A stretch of 64,000 nucleotides of DNA. Origin: Neorhodopirellula lusitana. GTDB lineage: Bacteria > Planctomycetota > Planctomycetia > Pirellulales > Pirellulaceae. The translations under genes were made by a program, and so were the position numbers. Below, piece after piece: positions 26,303 to 34,436 of the stretch. The stretch is taken from contig NZ_FXUG01000015.1 in the NCBI RefSeq assembly GCF_900182915.1, positions 121,760-185,759 on the forward strand. The letters run 5' to 3'. Numbering within the stretch: the stretch's first letter is position 1; each line of letters opens with the position of its first letter. Below the pieces are notes generated by a model that made no database searches, was not told the origin of the DNA, and saw only the letters and a list, made by a program, of their open reading frames with translations.

Positions 26303-27214
26303 TCAAATTCGGTCCAGCAGGTTGCTCTTCTTCTGGTTGAATTCTTCTTGAGTGATGTAACCTTTGTCGAGCAGGTTGCCCAAGCGGTCAATCGTCTCGA
26401 AGACGTCCGAAGATGCTGGGTTTTGTGAAGGGTTCGCCGGCGCGGATTCAGGCTGATTTTGCGAGGGAGCCGGTTGCTGGGCCGGAGCGATGTTGGGAGC
26501 TGGTTCGTTGTAGAACGGTTGTTGGACCGGTTCCGGGATGGGAGCGGGTTCTGGAACGGTTTGCGGCGGTGGTACTGGCACGCCGTTCCGGCTGACGACT
26601 GGCAGTGTGGCTAGCGAGACGGTACCGAATTGGCTGGTGAAGGTGATGGAGCCATCGCCGGATTGTTGTTGGCTGAAGCCACCGATGTTGTGTTGGAGCG
26701 TGTCGTACACCCAAACGTCGTCGCCAGTGGCGACCGCAAGCCTTCGCTCATTGGCGAAATACGCGTAACGGGTTTGGTTTTGTGAACCGCTGGCCGTTGG
26801 CGATCCGAGTTCTTGGGGCCACCAGTTCGATCGCGGGTCAGGAGCAAACAGGTCGTTCTGGCCGCCGTGGCTGCCGGACGTTTGGTCTTGATAATTCGAG
26901 CCACCGCTTTGGCTTTGTGACTGGAAGACGCCGCTTTGCGTGCCATTTTGGTTCTCGGCGATCGAGCGGGCACAGTCTTCGCATAAGGCGGAGACGCGGT
27001 ACTTCAAGTTTTGGTTGAACATGTCGCCGAGCATCATCATCCCGCCCGACATCCATTGGCCAGAACCGCCGAACTCGGGGTGACTGAACTGCGCCATGCT
27101 GCCGTTGCCGTTGTAGACGGCCTGTAACATGTGCGCGACCGCGTCGACCGAAAAGCCGTGGCGATCGGAAAGCGTTTGGGCAATTTGCTGGCCCATCGGT
27201 GATAGAGGCAACAC
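26303..27214 (-). CDS. SHOCT-domain protein of unknown function
   Basis: 303 residues. Residues 1-90 are a helical region (ALCEDCARS contains a CxxC); a Gln/Ser/Gly-rich linker follows (about 90-130); a beta-rich part (about 145-205) and a long Pro/Gln/Glu linker (about 210-268) lead to a C-terminal SHOCT domain (about 270-303; IDRLGNLLDKGYITQEEF). SHOCT modules occur at protein termini and are thought to aid oligomerisation. The start is a GTG at 27214; an ATG six codons in is possible. No signal peptide. Function unknown. Confidence 0.8.
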   Translation of the reverse strand: MLPLSPMGQQIAQTLSDRHGFSVDAVAHMLQAVYNGNGSMAQFSHPEFGGSGQWMSGGMMMLGDMFNQNLKYRVSALCEDCARSIAENQNGTQSGVFQSQSQSGGSNYQDQTSGSHGGQNDLFAPDPRSNWWPQELGSPTASGSQNQTRYAYFANERRLAVATGDDVWVYDTLQHNIGGFSQQQSGDGSITFTSQFGTVSLATLPVVSRNGVPVPPPQTVPEPAPIPEPVQQPFYNEPAPNIAPAQQPAPSQNQPESAPANPSQNPASSDVFETIDRLGNLLDKGYITQEEFNQKKSNLLDRI

Positions 27215-27488
27215 AGGTAACTCGTTGGTTTTGCAGGGAAATGATTTCCCCCATTCTCAACTAAACATCGCATTCCTCCTAGAGTCTGTCTGGGAATGTT
27301 AGGCAAGTATCGCCAACGGGGGTGGCATTAGATGAGCTGCCGAACCGAAGTTCGGTCTGGCGTTCCATCCGCGACACCAGGTTCGTCTGGGACAATCATT
27401 GCCTTTAATGCGCCGCCGGCACCGCTAATTGCTATCAGTGGTGTGGATGTTGCCGGGCCGGCGTGTTGCAACCGGTGCGAGCGTCAAA

Positions 27489-28964
27489 TCAAGGATTCGA
27501 AGTGTGGCTCAGTTCACTGAGTTTGAAAGTTGTGGCCTTAATCTCGTTTCCGTCTTGGTTGATCGCCTTGAAGGTCACGGTGGGGTCAGTGGGAGCAAAG
27601 TCGAAGCCGATCTCGCCCCAGAAATTACCCTCGTTGAACGACCATTCAGCCTCTTTGCGAGGTGCGTGGGAGTGCATGTTGGTAACCTTCGCGGACAAGA
27701 ATTCGTACAACGGGTACCCGCCGGGACGGTCGGTCTTCCAAAGTTCAGTGCGGTGTCGATCGCCTGAGATCAGCAGGACCCCGTCGATGCGTTCCTGATT
27801 GATCAGGTCAAAGATCTCATCGCGTTCGCTTCGAAACCGTGGGCCTGCCCAGGAGTCTTTGCCGCCTTTGTCGGCCAGGTCATGCCACATTGTGCCGGAG
27901 CAAAGAACCTTAAACTTGGCGGTCGACTGTTTCAATGAGTTCAACAGCCACCGCTTTTGTGATTCGCCTAGCATCGTGTTGGTCGTGTCGGCTGGGTCTT
28001 GGATGTCCGACCGATAGATGCGTCCGTCCAACATGAAAAACTCGACATCGCCCATCGTGAAGTTGTGCCACGTGCCCGGCGCCTGGTCGTCGTGGCTGTA
28101 AAAAGGATTGTTCCAGTTTTGTTGGAATACGCTCAGGTTGGGCAGCTTCCAAGGCTTGTTCAGCCCGGGGCCACCGGCGCAGTCGTTGTCGCCCATGTCG
28201 TGATCATCCCAGACCGCGTACACAGGCGTTTGGGAAATGAAGTCTCGGTATTCGCGGCGAAGCATCCGCCGATAATAATGCAGACGCTGCACGTCGCGAC
28301 GTTCGGTGGCATCGATGTAGACGTTATCGCCCAAGCCCAAGTAGGCCAGCGGTTGCGTGTCGGCCATCGTCTTCCAAATGGCTTCCTTGGTCGGCACGTA
28401 TCTAGCGCCAGAGCCAAACGCGATCGAGTAGCGAGCGGGGGTTCCAGCGGTAGGGTAGGTTTTGAAATGGAAAGCCGGATGCGAAATTTCTTCGCCGTCC
28501 AGCACGATCGTGTACGTGTAATCCGTCCATGGTTTGAGACCTTCGACATAGGCAATCCCCGTGAAGTCGTTTTCCGCGGTCGTTTGGATGGTCGGCGAAA
28601 TCTGATCGCCCACCACGACATGAAACGAAGCGGGGCCGGCAGTTCGAATCCACACGCGAGCGGAGGTCGGGGTCACGTCACCAAGCATCGGCCCGTTGAA
28701 TAGTTTCAGGTCATGCTTTTGAATCAGCTTGTTGAAAGCGGGCTCGGTAAGGAGATCGACGATGCTGCCTTCGGAACCGAATCGTCCCGGCGCGATAGGA
28801 TTCTTGGGAGACGAGTTTTTTGCGTTTCCTCGCAACGCTTTGATCATGTACGGATCCAAATCGAGCATCACTGGATCGGTCTCGCCTTCGGTCAGCGGTG
28901 GTTTTGCTTGAGCCGGTACGACGATCAGGCTGACGAATAGCAGCAGTGCGAGTCGTTTCATCAT
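27489..28964 (-). CDS. Exported PhoD-type alkaline phosphatase/phosphodiesterase
   Basis: 491 residues, signal peptide ([20 protein letters not shown]). An Fn3-like N-terminal domain (about 85-170; [12 protein letters not shown]) precedes the metallophosphatase domain (about 175-460): [22 protein letters not shown] and [12 protein letters not shown] are the metal-binding PhoD motifs. PhoD enzymes release phosphate from diesters outside the cytoplasm. It is divergently arranged with a secreted sulfatase, 426 bp apart. Longer than usual N-terminal segment (about 20-80) rich in Asp/Pro. Export may be Sec; no clear twin-arginine signal, whereas classical PhoD uses Tat. Confidence 0.92.
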   Translation of the reverse strand: MMKRLALLLFVSLIVVPAQAKPPLTEGETDPVMLDLDPYMIKALRGNAKNSSPKNPIAPGRFGSEGSIVDLLTEPAFNKLIQKHDLKLFNGPMLGDVTPTSARVWIRTAGPASFHVVVGDQISPTIQTTAENDFTGIAYVEGLKPWTDYTYTIVLDGEEISHPAFHFKTYPTAGTPARYSIAFGSGARYVPTKEAIWKTMADTQPLAYLGLGDNVYIDATERRDVQRLHYYRRMLRREYRDFISQTPVYAVWDDHDMGDNDCAGGPGLNKPWKLPNLSVFQQNWNNPFYSHDDQAPGTWHNFTMGDVEFFMLDGRIYRSDIQDPADTTNTMLGESQKRWLLNSLKQSTAKFKVLCSGTMWHDLADKGGKDSWAGPRFRSERDEIFDLINQERIDGVLLISGDRHRTELWKTDRPGGYPLYEFLSAKVTNMHSHAPRKEAEWSFNEGNFWGEIGFDFAPTDPTVTFKAINQDGNEIKATTFKLSELSHTSNP

Positions 28965-29390
28965 GGAGGACTACTTCGGTGGAGGTGGGGAATCTAGGCG
29001 GAGAGTCTGACGTACCGGGTGCCGACAAGCAAGGAAATCGGGTGACTGAGATCGTATTTTCCAAGGCCGGTCATTGCCAGCTGCAGTGGGGATTTCGCTT
29101 GTAAATGTGCCGCAGGTTGCGGGAGAATTCGTATGGAATTGGTGAATCCCAGTCTCCGGTTCGCTGGCGTCTCATTCTGGATCCGACGGAATGTGGGCCG
29201 CTCCGGTGGGGTGGGTGCGGCTAGGTCGGTGCGGAATCTGTGTTAGAGAATTCTTCGCTGTCGGTGGTCTGGGTGCAGAATCATCGCGTTGGCGAAAATC
29301 ATCGGGGGCCTTGGGCTCGTATTCAATCGCCACGCGGCCAATACGACTATGATAGAGGCCTCTCCCGATTCACTCCCACCTCTCTAATGT
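28965..29390. other. Divergent promoter region between PhoD and sulfatase genes
   Basis: 426 bp. Nothing gene-like. Direct Pho-box repeats were not recognised. Confidence 0.4.
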
Positions 29391-30998
29391 ATGGAAACCA
29401 TGATTCGATTTTTCCTAGTGGCACTGTTGGCCAGCCCCATCGCGGCAACGCTGATTGGCGTGAACGCTTCGGCGGCGGAGCGGCCGAACATCTTGTTTAT
29501 CTTCACCGACGATCACTGTCAACAAGCACTCAGTGCCTATGACGACAGTCGCATCGCGACTCCCAATATGGACCGCATCGCCAACGAAGGCATGCGATTT
29601 GATCGCTGTTATTGCACCAACGGGATTTGCGGGCCGAGTCGGGCTGTGATCCAAACGGGCAAGTACAGCCATGTCAACGGTTTCATCATCAACACCGATC
29701 GTTTCAATGGCGATCAACCGACGTTTCCAAAGATGTTGAAAGCGTCTGGATACCAAACTGCGATCGTGGGCAAGTGGCACTTGGGATCCACGCCCCAAGG
29801 CTATGACTACTATGACGTTTTGAAAGGGCAGGGACCGTACTACAACCCGCCGATGATCACGGCCGATGCCAACGGCGAGCCCGTGACGCGACGGCACACC
29901 GGGTACACGACGGAAATCTTGACAGCGAAAACGCTGGATTGGTTGCAAAACCAACGGGATGCCGACAAGCCCTTCATGATGATGTACCAACACAAGGCGC
30001 CGCACCGGAACTGGATGCCAGCCCCGAAGTACTTGAATTGGCTTGATGACAAGACAATCGCTGAACCGGAAACCTTGTTCGATGAATACCAAGGACGCAC
30101 TCGGTCGGCGGCGCGGCAAACCATGTCGATCAAATACGATCTGAACGACAACGATTTGAAGCTTAGCGGCCACAGCACGATGAACGCGGAACAGATCGCG
30201 GTTTGGGACAAGGCGTACGGTCCAAAGAACGAAGCCTACCTGAAGGCCCGTCCCAACATGACCGAGAAGGAAATCATCCAGTGGAAATACCAACGCTATG
30301 TGAAAGACTACTTGCGTTGTGTGAAGAGCGTTGACGATGGGATCGGTGAAGTCTTGGACTACCTCGACGAAGCTGGCCTGGCCGACAACACGATCGTGAT
30401 TTATTCATCCGACCAAGGTTGGTATCTCGGCGAGCACGGGTGGTTCGACAAGCGATGGATGTACGAAGAATCTTTGAAGGCACCTTTGTTGGTTCGTTGG
30501 CCAGGCGTGGTGAAACCCGAGTCGGTCAGCAAGGCGATTGTTTCAAACCTCGACTTTGCCGAAACGTTCTTGGATATCGCTGGTGTCTCGGTTCCCGAAG
30601 ACATGCAAGGCGAGAGTTTTGTGCCGATCTTGAAGGGCAACACGCCAGCGGATTGGCGGAAGTATTTCTACTACCACTACTACGAAAACCCGGGCCCTCA
30701 CAACGTCGCACGGCACTACGGTGTGACCGACGGAACCCACAAGCTGGTTCGCTATTATGCATTGCAAGGCGAAGAGATTGACGACTGGGAGTTGTTTGAT
30801 CTGGACAGCGATCCGAACGAGTTGGTCAACGCCTACGGCAGTACCGACCACATCGAGATCCAGAAGACACTGGAAACGGAGCTCGAACGTTTACGAGTGC
30901 TTTATGAGGTTCCTGAAGACGTGATCGTCAAACGCAAACGATCGCCACAGAAACCGAATGCCAAGAAGAAGCCGCAACCTGCGGCAGCGGGCAAGTAG
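29391..30998 (+). CDS. Secreted formylglycine-dependent sulfatase (S1 family)
   Basis: 535 residues. Signal peptide (to about ASAAE at 30), then FTDDH metal ligands, and C80-G-P-S-R, the CxPxR-type signature whose Cys is converted to formylglycine, followed by TGKYSHVNGF. GKWHLGS, HKAPHRNW and SSDQGWYLGEHGWFDKRWMYEE complete the active site. It removes sulfate from organic esters, most likely marine polysaccharides. A Lys/Pro/Ala-rich tail (about 515-535) is unusual. Alternative start: ATG at 29400. The sulfatase-maturing enzyme gene is not in this window. Subfamily and substrate cannot be fixed from sequence alone. Confidence 0.95.
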   Translation: METMIRFFLVALLASPIAATLIGVNASAAERPNILFIFTDDHCQQALSAYDDSRIATPNMDRIANEGMRFDRCYCTNGICGPSRAVIQTGKYSHVNGFIINTDRFNGDQPTFPKMLKASGYQTAIVGKWHLGSTPQGYDYYDVLKGQGPYYNPPMITADANGEPVTRRHTGYTTEILTAKTLDWLQNQRDADKPFMMMYQHKAPHRNWMPAPKYLNWLDDKTIAEPETLFDEYQGRTRSAARQTMSIKYDLNDNDLKLSGHSTMNAEQIAVWDKAYGPKNEAYLKARPNMTEKEIIQWKYQRYVKDYLRCVKSVDDGIGEVLDYLDEAGLADNTIVIYSSDQGWYLGEHGWFDKRWMYEESLKAPLLVRWPGVVKPESVSKAIVSNLDFAETFLDIAGVSVPEDMQGESFVPILKGNTPADWRKYFYYHYYENPGPHNVARHYGVTDGTHKLVRYYALQGEEIDDWELFDLDSDPNELVNAYGSTDHIEIQKTLETELERLRVLYEVPEDVIVKRKRSPQKPNAKKKPQPAAAGK

Positions 30999-31318
30999 CG
31001 TTCACGGGGGTCACCTTAAGTGAGCCTCGCTGCAATGGTGATGTGAGGCGGCGAATGGAAGCGATTTGCTTCGATTGGCCGCCCGGGGTGGAATCAGGAA
31101 TCCACCGCTCAATCCCGTTGTAGCCGATGTCGCCAGACTTCGGGGGAACGTTGTTCCGCCTGGTGTCTGTTTTGATAGTCGAATGGTTTGATGGTTCGCC
31201 TGAACTCTGGCGAGTCCAGCTGCGGGACTTCACTGAAGACAGGACTTCGCTACAGACTGGGCTTTGTCACAATCCGAATGCGGGCCAGGCTTGCACGCGA
31301 TGTGGGCAGCTTTGAAAA
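30999..31318. other. Intergenic region with dispersed hairpin repeat
   Basis: Downstream of the sulfatase. It contains the hairpin repeat at 31120-31222; the remainder shows nothing gene-like. Confidence 0.45.
31120..31222 (+). repeat. CGCCAGA hairpin repeat, copy 1
   Basis: Begins GTAGCCGATGTCGCCAGACT and ends CTCTGGCGAGTCCAGCTGC. The ends are near-complementary (CGCCAGACTTCGG against TGAACTCTGGCG), so the element can fold. Copy 2 is at 34277-34344 with a shorter middle. Both lie just downstream of a gene. Confidence 0.7.
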
Positions 31319-31353
31319 CGAAAAAAGCCGTTCGGATCAACTCCGAACGGCTT
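31319..31353 (-). terminator. Intrinsic terminator after zwf
   Basis: 12-bp perfect stem (31325-31336 with 31342-31353; AAGCCGTTCGGA), 5-nt loop, followed on the minus strand by TTTTTT. It is preceded by the zwf 3' tandem repeats. Confidence 0.88.
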
Positions 31354-31369
31354 CATTGCTGGTTGACAT

Positions 31370-31458
31370 TGAGTCGCCGGCAATTTCTAAATTGCCGGTC
31401 TAGTTGATCACTGGTCTACTTAATCGCCGGTCTATTTAATTGCCGGTCTATTTAATCA
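31370..31458. repeat. 16-bp tandem repeats spanning the zwf stop codon
   Basis: About four to five imperfect 16-bp units (minus-strand consensus ATTAAATAGACCGGCA) that begin within the last codons of zwf. Each unit carries an in-frame or nearby TAG. Confidence 0.75.
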
Positions 31459-32902
31459 CTGGGCAGACGTCGAACCACTCGCGTTTTTGGTCATACATCC
31501 ACTGCGATGCTTCGGTCGGGCCCCAGACGCCAGTTTGGTAGACGTGCAGTGGTGGTGAGGCCGGGCTCTTCCAGGCTTCGATGATTGGGTCGATGATGCC
31601 CCAAGCTAGTTCAACTTCATCGCCGCGAGCGAATAGGCTGGCATCGCCCTGAACCGCGTCCAACAACAGACGCTGGTAGGCATCGGGCATCGAGGCGCCA
31701 CCGATTGAATCTTGGAAGTTGAAATCTAGGTGGTTGGTGCGAGTCTTCATGCCTGCGTCAGGCACCTTGGTCTCGAAGTGCAGTTGAATGCCCTCGGCCG
31801 GTTGGACCTGGATTACGAGTCGGTTGCCCATCGGGACCCGTGACTTTTCGCCGAACATCATGTGCGGGACGTTCTTGAACTGGATCACGATTTGGGTGGT
31901 CCGGCAAGACATCCCTTTGCCGCTGCGCAAGAAGAACGGCACACCACGCCAACGCCAGTTGTCACAGTACAACTTCAGTGCCGCGTAGGTTTCCGTTTGG
32001 CTGCCCTTGGGAACGCCTTCTTCTTGAAGGTAGCCTTCGTATTGGCCGCGTACGGTTTGGTTGGCGAAGTCGCCGCCCGTCATCTTCCGCACCGCGTGCA
32101 GGACTTTCACTTTTTCGTCACGAACCATGGTGCCGTCGTATCGAGCCGGTGGCTCCATCGCCGTGATCATCATCAGTTGCAGTAGGTGGTTCTGGAACAT
32201 GTCACGCAGGATACCGCTGCCGTCGTAGTATCCAGCACGACGACCGATTACGACCTCTTCCGCCACGGTGATTTGGACGTGGTCGACGAAGTTGCGGTTC
32301 CACAGAGGTTCGAAGATGCTGTTGGCAAATCGCAATGCGAAAATGTTCTGGACCGTTTCTTTGCCCAGGTAGTGGTCGATCCGGTAGATCTGGTCTTCGT
32401 TGAAGACATGGTGAATCCGGCAGTTCAATTCCTGGGCCGTCTTCAGGTTGGTGCCGAACGGCTTTTCAATAATGACTCGGCGGGTTCCATTTTCTTCATG
32501 AGCAAGACCGGCTTTGCCCAGTTGTTCGATGGCCAGCCCGTACAATTGTGGCATAGTCGACAAGTAATAAACGCGACCCGTTTCCTGACCGCCTTCAATC
32601 TCGGTTAAGAATTCGGCCAGCGTTGTGAACGAGTCTGCATCTTTGATATCGCCGGGCTGATAGAAAACGTTGGGAGCGAAGGTTTCCCAGGTCTTGGCGT
32701 CGAAGGCTTTGCCCGCGTACTTGGCGGTCGTTTCCCGCAAGCTCGCACGCCAGTCTTCGTGCTCAAACGGGCTTCGTGAGACACCAACAATGCGAGTGTT
32801 TTCTGGCAAACGTCCCTTCGCATGAAGCTGGTAGAGGGCGGGGATAAGCTTGCGGCTGGTTAAGTCGCCACTGGCACCGAAGATCACGATCGTGTTGGAC
32901 AT
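31448..32902 (-). CDS. zwf: Glucose-6-phosphate 1-dehydrogenase
   Basis: 484 residues, normal length. Catalyses oxidation of glucose 6-phosphate to 6-phosphogluconolactone with NADP(+) (oxidative pentose phosphate pathway). N-terminal Rossmann motif GASGDLTSRKLIPAL (9-23), EKPFG at 146-150, substrate site RIDHYLGKE (174-182) and the C-terminal domain with KGMSCRTTQIVIQF. The ATG is clear from the family alignment. No 6-phosphogluconolactonase or gnd neighbour. The stop codon region is tandemly duplicated; see repeat. Confidence 0.97.
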   Translation of the reverse strand: MSNTIVIFGASGDLTSRKLIPALYQLHAKGRLPENTRIVGVSRSPFEHEDWRASLRETTAKYAGKAFDAKTWETFAPNVFYQPGDIKDADSFTTLAEFLTEIEGGQETGRVYYLSTMPQLYGLAIEQLGKAGLAHEENGTRRVIIEKPFGTNLKTAQELNCRIHHVFNEDQIYRIDHYLGKETVQNIFALRFANSIFEPLWNRNFVDHVQITVAEEVVIGRRAGYYDGSGILRDMFQNHLLQLMMITAMEPPARYDGTMVRDEKVKVLHAVRKMTGGDFANQTVRGQYEGYLQEEGVPKGSQTETYAALKLYCDNWRWRGVPFFLRSGKGMSCRTTQIVIQFKNVPHMMFGEKSRVPMGNRLVIQVQPAEGIQLHFETKVPDAGMKTRTNHLDFNFQDSIGGASMPDAYQRLLLDAVQGDASLFARGDEVELAWGIIDPIIEAWKSPASPPLHVYQTGVWGPTEASQWMYDQKREWFDVCPVIK

Positions 32903-33120
32903 GTGTTTTCCAGTAAGGAACGAGCCAGAAAGGAATGATGAGAGCGACGACTCTTCTAACAGGGTCGGCCCGAAGTCGCATGAGCGAATTACTCCGGTTG
33001 CCGCGTTACTGTAAAATGCTGGCAGCGATAATTAAACCCGACGCATCTGCGAGAGGCCGCTGACGTAGGCGACCGAAGATCACGCGGGGGCTCAGCCTGA
33101 GCGTTTAAGGAGAATAGCCA

Positions 33121-34245
33121 ATGGTTCAGTCGACACGCCAAGTTTTTCAATCTGTTGTGTGGGTTACTGCGTTTCTGGCCACGTTGGCGTCTATCCAGCC
33201 CAGCCAGGCGTGTACCGTCATGCAAACCCGCGTAGGTGGCGTGCCCATTGTCGCCCGGAATCATGACTGGGTTTCCGGTGGTGGTTTGGTGATCGTCAAC
33301 CCGAGCGGGATTGTGAAGAAATCGCTGTCGCCCGTACGGCCGCATGAATGGACTTCTCGCTACGGTAGCGTTTCGTTCAACCAGTTTGGGCGGGAGATTC
33401 CTTTCGCGGGAATGAACGAAAAGGGGCTAACGGTTGATCTGTTGCAACTGCACAACGCCGAGTTCCCGCCCGGAACGGATGAACGGGAAGCGGTGAACGT
33501 GGTCCAGTGGGTGCAGTATCAACTTGACATGTCCGCGACGGTTGCGGAGGTGGTCGATAGCTTGCAGCGTGTGCGGCCAATGCCCTTCGTCACGGCGTTG
33601 GAAAAGGTCCACTATTTCGTTGCCGATGTGAGTGGCGATGCGGCCGTGATCGAATTTCTGAACGGGAAGGCGGTGGTGAAGCATTCGGGGCAAACCACGG
33701 CGGATGAATCCGGGACGAAGGAGGCCTCGCAGTGGCGTGGTTTGGCACTGGCCAATTCGTCGTGGGAGGATTCTTCGGAAGTCGTTGCCGGTGGCGAACC
33801 GTCTACCGGCAGCTTGCGACGGTTCGCCAAGGCGTGGCAGTGCAGCCAGCAAGGCATCAACGACGCCGGACAGCAAGCGGGCGTCCAGTGCGCGTTTGAC
33901 GTCCTTGAGTCGGTACGTCAGTCGCACACGCAGTGGAGCTTGGTTTACGAGCCAACGCTTGGCCGCGTGTCACTGAAGACGGACGAGAATCCACAATTGC
34001 GATGGATCGATTTGAAGGAGTTGAAGCTGGCGCCGGGCGAGCAGGTCTTGTGTGTCGACATTCAATCGCAACACACTGGCAACCTAGCCGGGCATCTCAA
34101 GCCGTTGACGAAAGCCGCGAACGTGCGGATCGTCGATGAGGCATTCGACGCCATCGTGCCACCAAGCTTTGTTAGAACCGCAGTCAAGCAGTTGCTGATT
34201 CAGTACGGCGAAACGCTTTCAGCGACGCCAGTAACGGTGGAGTAG
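33121..34245 (+). CDS. Exported Ntn-hydrolase of the choloylglycine hydrolase/penicillin V acylase family
   Basis: 374 residues. The signal peptide ends at SQA-C, leaving C31 as the new N-terminus and nucleophile, as in this family. R46 and D49 in VARNHDW and EIPFAGMNEKGLTVDLLQLH are the other family landmarks. It would hydrolyse linear amide bonds such as N-acyl groups (for example N-acyl homoserine lactones, as reported for some members), but the substrate is not determinable. AAGGAG 8 nt before the ATG. Periplasmic. It ends in a hairpin repeat and a convergent intergenic region with leuS. Confidence 0.9.
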   Translation: MVQSTRQVFQSVVWVTAFLATLASIQPSQACTVMQTRVGGVPIVARNHDWVSGGGLVIVNPSGIVKKSLSPVRPHEWTSRYGSVSFNQFGREIPFAGMNEKGLTVDLLQLHNAEFPPGTDEREAVNVVQWVQYQLDMSATVAEVVDSLQRVRPMPFVTALEKVHYFVADVSGDAAVIEFLNGKAVVKHSGQTTADESGTKEASQWRGLALANSSWEDSSEVVAGGEPSTGSLRRFAKAWQCSQQGINDAGQQAGVQCAFDVLESVRQSHTQWSLVYEPTLGRVSLKTDENPQLRWIDLKELKLAPGEQVLCVDIQSQHTGNLAGHLKPLTKAANVRIVDEAFDAIVPPSFVRTAVKQLLIQYGETLSATPVTVE

Positions 34246-34276
34246 TAAGCCTGTCTCTCAGCCAGACCGTCCAAAG

Positions 34277-34344
34277 GTAGCCGGAGTCGCCAGACTTCGG
34301 GAGTTTCGCGGTTGATTGCCTGAACTCTGGCGAGTCCAGCTACG
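34277..34344 (+). repeat. CGCCAGA hairpin repeat, copy 2
   Basis: GTAGCCGGAGTCGCCAGACT through CTCTGGCGAGTCCAGCTAC. Same ends as the copy at 31120-31222, with a shorter loop (about 25 nt). Confidence 0.7.
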
Positions 34345-34378
34345 AGGTAGATCGCAGGTTTTAGTTGTTGCAACGCAC

Positions 34379-34410
34379 TGGGCCTGAAGTGATTTCAGGC
34401 CCAGGTTTTG
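34379..34410 (+). terminator. Hairpin between convergent genes
   Basis: Perfect 10-bp stem TGGGCCTGAA (34379-34388 with 34394-34403), 5-nt loop, then GGTTTTG on the plus strand. Probably terminates the Ntn-hydrolase transcript; its weak T-run leaves some doubt. Confidence 0.6.
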
Positions 34411-34436
34411 TTGACGCTTGGGAGCCGGTTCGCTCA

